Shown piece by piece: positions 6,557 through 11,238 of a DNA stretch of 11,238 nt (positions are counted from its first letter, which is position 1; each line of letters begins with the position of its first letter). Location: NCBI GenBank assembly GCA_016222925.1, contig JACRQB010000105.1, positions 1 through 11,238 of the forward strand, written 5' to 3'. The notes under the pieces were generated by a model. It was not told the DNA's origin. It ran no database searches and saw only the letters and a list, made by a program, of their open reading frames with translations. Made by a program: the position numbers and the translations under genes. This DNA is from Nitrospirota bacterium. GTDB lineage: Bacteria > Nitrospirota > Nitrospiria > Nitrospirales > Nitrospiraceae.

Positions 6557-7516
6557 TCAACGGCTCACATGGGTCAAAATAGCACCGGCAATGTCACCCA
6601 GCGGCAGAACTTTGTCGACCGCGCCGGCTTTGATCGCTTCTTTCGGCATCCCAAAGACGACGCACGTCGCTTCATCCTGAGCAATCGTGAACGCCCCGGC
6701 CTGTTTCATCGTCAACATCTCTTTGGCGCCGTCGTCCCCCATCCCGGTCAAGATCACCCCGACGGCGTTGGCGCCGGCGTACCGAGCCACGGAGGCAAAC
6801 GTCACGTCTACCGACGGACGATGCCGATTCACCGGAGGGTCCTGATTGATCCGAACCGTATAGCGGGCCCCGCTCCGCTCCAGCGTCATGTGATAGCCGC
6901 CTGGCGCCACCAGCGCATGTCCAGGCAACACACTATCCCCGTCTTGTGCCTCTTTGACCGAAATCCGGCAGAGGCTGTTCAATCGACCGGCCCAGGTCTT
7001 CGTAAACATGATCCTATCGGTTGTTTTGATCATGGCTGTGAGTGAGGTAACAGGTGGACGAGCGTCGCTCTGCGCATGATGTTCGCCTTTGCTTCCTCCA
7101 CCAAGCCGGCTCACCTGAGCCATTGCCGCAGCCTTGACCTTGGCAATAAGATCCTGTGCGATATCTTCCATCCCCTCGCGCAAGCCGATCTTCGGTTTGG
7201 TGATAAAATCGACTGCTCCCAGCTCCAAGGCCCGCAATGTTGTCTGACAACCAGCTTCAGTCAGCGAACTGACCATAACCACCGGCATCGGGCGACCGCG
7301 CATGAGCTTCTCCAAGAAGGTGAGGCCATCCATCTTGGGCATTTCGACGTCGAGCGTCAGCACATCGGGATTCAAAGCCTTAATTTTCTCTCGAGCAATA
7401 TAGGGATCCGGAGCTGCTCCGATCACTTCAATATCGGGATCTTTGGCTAGCAATGCGGCGAGCACTTGCCGCATCAGCGCCGAATCATCGACTGTCAAGA
7501 CTCGAATCTTTTTCAT
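6557..7516 (-). CDS. cheB: CheB-like receptor methylesterase/deamidase lacking the catalytic Ser/His segment
   Basis: CheB removes methyl groups from receptors when its receiver is phosphorylated. The 319-residue protein has an intact receiver (1-125: VDDSALMR, Asp56 in LTLDVEMPKMDG, Lys107 in ITKPK). It also has most of the esterase domain: FTKTWAGRLNSLCRISVKEA, LPGHALVAPGGYHM, PPVNRHRPSVDV, ILTGMGDDGA with catalytic Asp262, and DEATCVVFGMPKEAI. Between about 157 and 170, where CheB proteins carry GASTGG (active Ser) and QHMP (active His), only an unrelated short stretch (VTSLTAMIKTTDRI) is found. The protein is about 24 residues shorter than E. coli CheB at this point. The frame is kept, so the product may still fold as a receiver or receptor-binding protein. 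ATG 7516 is chosen for the GGGAG 4 bases upstream; TTG 7531 is less likely. Confidence 0.85.
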   Translation of the reverse strand: MKKIRVLTVDDSALMRQVLAALLAKDPDIEVIGAAPDPYIAREKIKALNPDVLTLDVEMPKMDGLTFLEKLMRGRPMPVVMVSSLTEAGCQTTLRALELGAVDFITKPKIGLREGMEDIAQDLIAKVKAAAMAQVSRLGGGSKGEHHAQSDARPPVTSLTAMIKTTDRIMFTKTWAGRLNSLCRISVKEAQDGDSVLPGHALVAPGGYHMTLERSGARYTVRINQDPPVNRHRPSVDVTFASVARYAGANAVGVILTGMGDDGAKEMLTMKQAGAFTIAQDEATCVVFGMPKEAIKAGAVDKVLPLGDIAGAILTHVSR

Positions 7517-7538
7517 AAGGCTCCCGGACAAAGCATTC

Positions 7539-7603
7539 AGCGCTCAGCTGTCAGCGTTCAGCTTCGGAGCTGTTTGCTGAAGACTAATAGCTGATAGCTG
7601 TCA
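7539..7603. repeat. AGCTGATAGC/CAGCGTTCAGC-type repeats with a hairpin between cheD and cheB
   Basis: The 87-base gap between cheB and cheD is filled by variants of a CAGCGTTCAGC / AGCTGATAGCTG unit. The best hairpin pairs 7552-7563 with 7568-7579 around a TCGG loop, 9 of 12 positions matching with a central three-base bulge. No T-run follows on either strand, so it is not a standard terminator. Similar AGCTGATAGC strings recur between genes in several environmental genomes, from memory. Confidence 0.5.
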
Positions 7604-8215
7604 TCAAAACAGCGTCACATCCTCTTCCACCGATCGTTCGACCGCTTGAATCTTACTGGCGTAGTCGCTCTCGCGTGCGACAATCGTCTGGTTCTTCAGC
7701 CGCTCGATCTTCTTCATCAAGACCCGGCCCGAGTCGGTGAAGTAGTACACTTTTCGAGGACACACATCCCCCAGATCGGTCTTAACCGGCGCAAGTCCTT
7801 CCGTTTTGAGAAATTCTAGTACCCATTCCGCATTTCGAGCTCCGATGTCGATATTACCTTCATAGATCTTGCCCGCCCCGAACAACTTCACCTCCAGACG
7901 ACTCTTCAGACCGCCCTGCTTGAGGATTTCGTTGATCAGCGACTCCATGGCATAGGAACCGTATCTGGTTGATTCTCCCCACGAATCGTTTCCCTCGTCC
8001 TTGGGCTTCGGGAGCATGAAGTGATTCATCCCACCCACGCCGACGACCGGATCCCGAATACAGGCTGAAATACAGGATCCAAGGACCGTATACACAATCA
8101 TCGGCGATGCGCTCACAAAAAACTCTCCGGGAAGGATGGCGGCAATCTCATGGAGAAACCGGCTGTCGCGCATGCGACGAACATGTGCAAACTGACCCGT
8201 GTCTGCCCGTGGCAT
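7604..8215 (-). CDS. cheD: Chemoreceptor glutamine deamidase CheD
   Basis: CheD deamidates Gln residues of chemoreceptors and in many bacteria works with a phosphatase or CheY. From ATG 8215 the protein has 203 residues. The cysteine-hydrolase motif is present: Thr43 and Cys48 in YTVLGSCISACI and His65 in GGMNHFMLP. The conserved RYGSYAMESLINEIL, KLFGAGKI, IGARNAEWVLEFL and FTDSGRVLMKKI follow. All catalytic residues and the full length are in place, so it should be active. AGGAG lies 10 bases upstream of ATG 8215, inside the end of cheR, and the two genes are 4 bases apart. The frame is open further upstream (GTG 8314), but that would overlap cheR without reason. The C-terminus (about 175-203) is charged and longer than in the shortest CheD proteins. 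Confidence 0.92.
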   Translation of the reverse strand: MPRADTGQFAHVRRMRDSRFLHEIAAILPGEFFVSASPMIVYTVLGSCISACIRDPVVGVGGMNHFMLPKPKDEGNDSWGESTRYGSYAMESLINEILKQGGLKSRLEVKLFGAGKIYEGNIDIGARNAEWVLEFLKTEGLAPVKTDLGDVCPRKVYYFTDSGRVLMKKIERLKNQTIVARESDYASKIQAVERSVEEDVTLF

Positions 8216-8219
8216 GCGA

Positions 8220-9038
8220 TCAGCGCTCCTTCTGATAAATTGTGGGTGCCAACAACTTAAAGGGGTGCTCCACCCACTGGAGGCTTTCGGAATGACCGAT
8301 GAACAGATAGCCACCCGGTTTCAGGTACCGGTGGAACTTGTTCACAAGTCTTCCCTGCGTCGGACGGTCGAAGTAGATCATGACATTCCGACAGAACACG
8401 AGGTCCAGCGGCGCCTGAATAGGAAACTGGTCATTCATCAGATTCAGACGTCGGAATCGAATCATCTGAGCCAAATGCGGCTTCACCTTATAGGCGCCGG
8501 CCTGCTCTCCTCGCCCACGCAGGAAGTGTCGCCGGAGCACATCGGGAGGCACGTCACGGAAGCGATCTTCGCTGTACACACCAGCAGCCGCTTTGGCCAG
8601 CACGCGCGTTGAGAGATCCGAGGCCAGAACTTGAAAATCCCATTGCGACGGATCGGACACCCCTTCATATAACGTCATGGCGATCGTATAGGGCTCTTCG
8701 CCGGTCGAACAGGCCGAAGACCAAATCCGTATGCGCTTTTCACCGGCCAGTTCCGGAAGAATCCGCTCACGGAGAAACTCGAAGTGTTTCGCTTCTCGAA
8801 AGAAGTCCGTCTTATTGGTAGAAATCAGATCCAGCAGCCGAACAAATTCCTCCCGGGTTGGATCGCTCGTGACCTGCTCGTAGTACTCGGTAAAGGTCAT
8901 CAGTCCAAGTTCCCGCATACGCTTCGAGAGCCTGGAGGCCACAAGCGACTGCTTCTGGTCGCTGAGCGAAATCCCGCTTTCATCATAGATGAGCTTGCGA
9001 AAGCGAAGAAATTCGTCGGTGGTGATGGCAATGTCCAT
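8220..9038 (-). CDS. cheR: Chemoreceptor methyltransferase CheR
   Basis: CheR methylates receptor Glu residues with S-adenosylmethionine. The 272-residue protein (ATG 9038) has the helical N-terminal domain with NKTDFFRE (75-82), the SAM-binding SACSTGEEPYTIAM (from 108), FCRNVMIYFD (215-224) and LFIGHSES near the end. The beta-subdomain loop RGRGEQAG (174-181) has the same length as the pentapeptide-binding loop of Salmonella CheR (RGTGPHEG, from memory), which fits the EFEEF tail of the receptor in this window. Neither ATG 9038 nor the alternative ATG 9065 has a strong Shine-Dalgarno. 9038 is chosen because the conserved part follows directly. It is the first che gene after the 0.6-kb spacer. 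Confidence 0.92.
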   Translation of the reverse strand: MDIAITTDEFLRFRKLIYDESGISLSDQKQSLVASRLSKRMRELGLMTFTEYYEQVTSDPTREEFVRLLDLISTNKTDFFREAKHFEFLRERILPELAGEKRIRIWSSACSTGEEPYTIAMTLYEGVSDPSQWDFQVLASDLSTRVLAKAAAGVYSEDRFRDVPPDVLRRHFLRGRGEQAGAYKVKPHLAQMIRFRRLNLMNDQFPIQAPLDLVFCRNVMIYFDRPTQGRLVNKFHRYLKPGGYLFIGHSESLQWVEHPFKLLAPTIYQKER

Positions 9039-9080
9039 AGTCAATGCAAGAGGCTCAGGGCCCATCCGGGTTCGTGCCCA

Positions 9081-9188
9081 CTACAGTCGAGTCTTCCCTT
9101 TATCGGTGGGTTCGTAGCAATTCTTGATCAGAAACACGCGGTTGGGTTTCGTGTCCTGACGGAGCCAGCAGGCTACGGAAAAACTCAT
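9081..9188 (-). CDS. Possible 35-residue protein upstream of cheR, or the tail of a lost gene
   Basis: ATG 9188 is preceded by GAGG with 5 bases between, and the frame ends at TAG 9081-9083, 42 bases before the cheR start. The peptide (MSFSVACWLRQDTKPNRVFL, then IKNCYEPTDKGKTRL) has a balanced protein-like composition, two Cys residues, and third codon positions richer in G/C than chance. I do not recognise it. The frame stays open upstream of the ATG into the repeat at 9245-9402, so it may instead be the remnant of a longer gene broken by that repeat. Confidence 0.3.
   Translation of the reverse strand: MSFSVACWLRQDTKPNRVFLIKNCYEPTDKGKTRL
9100..9127 (-). promoter_or_regulatory. Candidate sigma-28 (FliA)-like promoter for the cheR operon
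   Basis: Read on the minus strand, TCAAGAAT (9127-9120) and ACCGATAA (9107-9100) are separated by 12 bases. The flagellar sigma-28 consensus is TAAAGTTT, 11 bases, GCCGATAA. The -10 half matches 7 of 8 positions; the -35 half is weaker and the spacing one base too long. It lies about 60 bases upstream of the cheR start, a sensible place, but inside the possible small gene at 9081-9188. Confidence 0.3.
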
Positions 9189-9244
9189 TCCGACCTCTAG
9201 CGCCGTCACGGATACCGCGGTTTGAGACGACGCTGAACAGCCCT

Positions 9245-9402
9245 GCAGGATGCGCAAAAAGGCTGTCCAGCAAAGCCGCAGCGAGCGAAGAGGCGACGCG
9301 TACTCGGTGCCGTACGTGGAGCCTCTGAGTGATGCGACCTGCCTGCGCAAAGCGCTTCGGCAAGGCAGGGAACGCCGCTGGCGGTCTTTTTCCGCATCCT
9401 GC
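9245..9402. repeat. Structured intergenic repeat with terminal inverted repeats
   Basis: The element is bounded by imperfect inverted repeats: 9245-9271 pairs with 9376-9402, sharing GCAGGATGCG and AAAAAG. Inside, 9290-9303 pairs with 9312-9325 (11 of 14) around a TCGGTGCC loop, with GAGGC/GCCTC and CGTAC/GTACG matches. A third small hairpin, CTGCCT 9339-9344 with AGGCAG 9363-9368, encloses GCGCAAAGCGC. From memory, a very similar element (CAGCGAGCGAAGAGGCGA..., ending ACGCCGCTGGCGG) is scattered through Nitrospira genomes. In that remembered form the third hairpin is absent. There is no transposase, so it would be a non-autonomous or RNA-folding repeat. Confidence 0.65.
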
Positions 9403-9562
9403 TAGCAGCCGTTCCCATCACGGTGAGCGATCGCCTGATGCGATCAGTTCCTGATCTGCCGAGTCATCGCAACGCGTTGACAATACAGAAGGCGCCCGAG
9501 CATAGCCCCACAATCTCTACTCTCTTCTCAGATGGTGTTTCCTGTGTCGGGAGGAACCCAGG
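9403..9562. other. Spacer without recognised genes
   Basis: No gene on either strand is supported here. It holds a GCGATCGCCTGATGCGATCAG stretch with two overlapping short palindromes near 9427-9447 and a candidate plus-strand promoter at 9477-9506. Nothing resembling a terminator for the minus-strand CZB gene is clear. Confidence 0.4.
9477..9506 (+). promoter_or_regulatory. Candidate sigma-70 promoter, perfect -35, weak -10
   Basis: TTGACA at 9477-9482 is a perfect -35 box. The best -10 is CATAGC at 9501-9506, 18 bases away, with 3 of 6 matches to TATAAT. It points towards the small plus-strand frame at 9563 and would run against the CZB gene. The weak -10 keeps confidence low. Confidence 0.25.
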
Positions 9563-9673
9563 GTGAACAGACAGGAGACAGTCCAAGCGACGGCCGAGGT
9601 GAAGGATCGACCAGAGCGGCGGGAACAACTGGCCTCGGATGAACCAGATGTGGCTAGGCTGCCAACTTCTTGA
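9563..9673 (+). CDS. Possible 36-residue plus-strand protein convergent with the CZB gene
   Basis: GTG 9563 has GGAGG 8 bases upstream and the frame runs to TGA 9671-9673, overlapping the end of the CZB gene by 20 bases. The product is short, very hydrophilic and highly charged (e.g. AEVKDRPERREQLASDEPD). I do not recognise it. A chance frame is a real alternative; the support is only the ribosome site and the candidate promoter at 9477-9506. Confidence 0.22.
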   Translation: MNRQETVQATAEVKDRPERREQLASDEPDVARLPTS

Positions 9674-10025
9674 CCCAAGCGGACATCGATGCGGTCAGTC
9701 TGGCAGACACCTCGGTGTACTCGCCTTCCAGCGACATCAACTGCTGGGCTTCACGCTTCTTTCCAACCAAGGCCAGTTCGACGACCTGAGCGGCCGTCTG
9801 ATGAAATTTGGCGTGCAGGTTTTTCACCTCTTCATAGTAAGAGGACGTCTTATCTTTCGCGTCTAGTGACGCGCCATAGAGCCATTTCCCGAACGCACAC
9901 TGATTGTCCATACGAACCGTGTCGGCGGTCGCGTCCATCTTGCCGGTTTCAATTGCTTGCGTCAGACGAGTCTTCCACATCCCATGTGCGCCGATCGCCT
10001 TCGTGATTTCTTCTTTATGAACCAT
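9654..10025 (-). CDS. Stand-alone CZB (chemoreceptor zinc-binding) domain protein
   Basis: The 123-residue helical protein carries the full CZB signature: His14 in AHGMWKTRL, Cys43 in CAFGKWLYG, and His71 and His75 in HAKFH, the 3His/1Cys zinc site of the family. CZB domains usually sit at the end of chemoreceptors or diguanylate cyclases and sense zinc or, through the Cys, oxidants such as hypochlorous acid. Here the domain forms the whole protein, with no membrane segment or output domain. GGGAG stands 6 bases before ATG 10025. Its place just after an MCP gene that has no CZB domain in its visible part suggests it acts on that receptor or its array as a separate subunit. That role is inferred. 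Confidence 0.9.
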   Translation of the reverse strand: MVHKEEITKAIGAHGMWKTRLTQAIETGKMDATADTVRMDNQCAFGKWLYGASLDAKDKTSSYYEEVKNLHAKFHQTAAQVVELALVGKKREAQQLMSLEGEYTEVSARLTASMSAWVKKLAA

Positions 10026-10042
10026 ACGATGCTCCCTTCTGT

Positions 10043-10222
10043 TTAGGCCGGTACGAATTGAACGCCATACGGGGACGGCCCCATCGGCCCGAACGCATCA
10101 TTGATGTTCTCAATAAACTCTTTTCGGTCGATTGGGGCAGATTCTGAACCGATTGTCTCGGCTCTAACTGAGGGTATCAGGCGAGGCTTGCCGGGTACGG
10201 CGCTATGGACAAAGAATCCCAA
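10043..10222 (-). CDS. Possible 59-residue hypothetical protein, or relic of a longer frame, between MCP and CZB
   Basis: The 307 bases between the CZB and MCP genes hold an open minus-strand frame that ends at TAA 10043-10045 and reaches back almost to the MCP stop. Its only usual start is TTG 10222, preceded by GAGGGG with 5 bases between. The end (KEFIENINDAFGPMGPSPYG) looks protein-like. Upstream of the TTG the same frame reads RCEDSEFEEFWAHRRGERLG, echoing the MCP tail RCSSDDEFEEF. I do not recognise a family. It could be a small gene or the remains of a deleted one. A plus-strand frame (10101-10331) covers the same DNA but is Arg/Ser-rich and unconvincing. Confidence 0.3.
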   Translation of the reverse strand: MGFFVHSAVPGKPRLIPSVRAETIGSESAPIDRKEFIENINDAFGPMGPSPYGVQFVPA

Positions 10223-10332
10223 TCGTTCCCCTCGACGGTGGGCCCAGAATTCCTCGAACTCGGAATCCTCGCAACGGCCTGTTCGAGACTTCTCTACGGG
10301 ACGTTCACCGATGCTCCGATTACGGAGGTGAG

Positions 10333-11238
10333 TTAGAATTCTTCGAATTCATCGTCGGAACTACACCGATCTTTGCCGGTGGCGGACCCGACTCCAACGG
10401 CCTTCGGTTTCCGAATCGGCTTTGGGGTTGAAGCAGATTGGAACGGCGGCCCACCCGCTGCTGGCCGGGCGCCGGAGCGCGCTCCCCCCACCGCGGCACT
10501 CCCGGCCTCCGCCGTGACCTTGAACATGCCGATCTTCCGCATCAGCTCTTTTGCCTGGTCTTTCATCGACTGGCTGGCGCTGGTCGTTTCTTCCACAAGG
10601 GCGGCATTCTGCTGAGTGCCTTCATCCATCTGCATGATGGCCTTGTTCACCTGATCGATCCCGCTCGCCTGTTCCTGGGACGCCGCTGTGATCTCCGCGA
10701 TAATGTCGCTCACCCGTTTCACTGCGGTCACGATTTCCTCGAGCGTCTTTCCGGACTGATTGACGAGCTCCGACCCATCGTTGACTCGTTGAATAGACTC
10801 ATTGATCAGCCCCTTGATCTCTTTGGCCGCCGTCGCCGACCGTTGCGCCAGATTCCGCACTTCGGCCGCCACCACGGCAAAGCCTCGCCCATGTTCGCCC
10901 GCCCGCGCCGCTTCTACCGCTGCGTTCAAGGCTAAGAGGTTGGTTTGGAATGCGATCTCGTCGATCACCGTGATGATATCGGCGATCTTCTTGCTGCTCT
11001 TGTTGATTTCCCCCATGGCATCGACGGCTCGTTTGGTCACCGTCCCGCCCTTATCCGCGGTGTCGCGGGCCGAAGCCGCCAACTGATTGGCCTGTTTGGC
11101 ATTATCGGCGTTCTGCTTCACGATGGACGTCATTTCTTCCATCGAAGCCGACGTTTCTTCCAGCGCGGAGGCTTGTTGGCTGGTTCGTTGTGCCAGATCC
11201 TCATTGCCCTTGGTGATCTCCTCCGCGCCGGATGACAC
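10333..11238 (-). CDS. Methyl-accepting chemotaxis protein, cytoplasmic part (5' end outside window), with EFEEF tail
   Basis: The visible 301 residues are the C-terminal signalling domain of a chemoreceptor. They include the first methylation helix (SQQASALEETSASMEEM), the kinase-binding hairpin tip IDEIAFQTNLLALNAAVEAA (residues 92-111 of the fragment), the return helix with FAVVAAEVRNLAQRS, and the second methylation helix (NAALVEETTSASQSM). After the last helix (KELMRKIGMFKV) comes a flexible linker of about 55 residues rich in Gly, Ala and Pro. The protein ends EFEEF, fitting the CheR/CheB tether pattern x-[HFYW]-x-x-[HFYW] seen as NWETF/NWESF in enterobacterial receptors. The frame stays open to the window edge, so the GTG at 11236-11238 is not the start. 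The sensing domain lies outside the window. Confidence 0.93.
   Translation of the reverse strand: MSSGAEEITKGNEDLAQRTSQQASALEETSASMEEMTSIVKQNADNAKQANQLAASARDTADKGGTVTKRAVDAMGEINKSSKKIADIITVIDEIAFQTNLLALNAAVEAARAGEHGRGFAVVAAEVRNLAQRSATAAKEIKGLINESIQRVNDGSELVNQSGKTLEEIVTAVKRVSDIIAEITAASQEQASGIDQVNKAIMQMDEGTQQNAALVEETTSASQSMKDQAKELMRKIGMFKVTAEAGSAAVGGARSGARPAAGGPPFQSASTPKPIRKPKAVGVGSATGKDRCSSDDEFEEF

Noticed and set aside
7007..7034. A single sequencing indel as the cause of the CheB defect
   Set aside because: The frame is the same on both sides and about 24 residues net are missing, so one or two base errors cannot explain it.
6479..7045. Plus-strand open frame of 188 codons opposite cheB
   Set aside because: It is antisense to conserved CheB motifs, with no family resemblance.
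9100..9363. Minus-strand frames of 87-89 codons across the repeat
   Set aside because: Most of each is translation of the inverted-repeat element. Only the part from ATG 9188 in one frame looked worth keeping as a possible small gene.
9245..9402. CRISPR array or insertion sequence
   Set aside because: There are no regularly spaced direct repeats with spacers and no transposase; the structure is one inverted-repeat element.
10101..10331. Plus-strand open frame of 76 codons between MCP and CZB
   Set aside because: It is Arg/Ser-rich, lacks a good ribosome site and lies opposite a more protein-like minus-strand frame.

Overview
The window looks like part of a Nitrospira-type bacterium (phylum Nitrospirota). 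This is an inference from the GC-rich coding style, the close packing of genes, the gene content and the intergenic repeats, which resemble ones I remember from Nitrospira genomes. No rRNA or marker gene is present to prove it. There are two blocks of genes that converge near position 3340.

The plus-strand block (1-3322) is the end of a type II secretion operon: the tail of gspN, then gspL, gspM and gspK. It carries inner-membrane assembly-platform parts (GspL, GspM) and the minor pseudopilin GspK. The operon is damaged where gspM meets gspK. GspM stops without its usual C-terminal strand, and GspK starts without its prepilin leader and N-terminal membrane helix, as if a few hundred bases were deleted. 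There is a CTGCAG duplicate at the junction.

The minus-strand block (11238 down to 3360) is a chemosensory cluster joined to a partner-switching module. In transcription order it holds: a methyl-accepting chemotaxis protein (5' end outside the window) ending in the pentapeptide EFEEF; a stand-alone CZB zinc-binding protein; a spacer of about 0.6 kb with a structured repeat and possible tiny genes; cheR; cheD; cheB; two STAS-domain anti-sigma-factor antagonists; a receiver-PP2C (SpoIIE-type) phosphatase; a stand-alone Hpt protein; and a receiver-HATPase (RsbW-type) protein. No cheA, cheW, cheY or sigma factor lies inside the window.

The likely logic is that receptor and zinc-sensor input passes through an off-window CheA to the two receiver domains, perhaps with the Hpt protein as a phosphate shuttle. 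The phosphatase and the kinase then set the phosphorylation state of the two STAS proteins, which control an unknown target. This resembles the HsbR/HsbA and CrsR/CrsA systems, but with the REC-PP2C-HATPase protein split in two and embedded among receptor-adaptation genes. CheR and CheD look intact. CheB keeps its receiver and most of its esterase domain but lacks the segment with the catalytic Ser and His, so it should not work as a methylesterase. The gspM/gspK and cheB lesions are the strangest points of the window. They may be real deletions or assembly faults.
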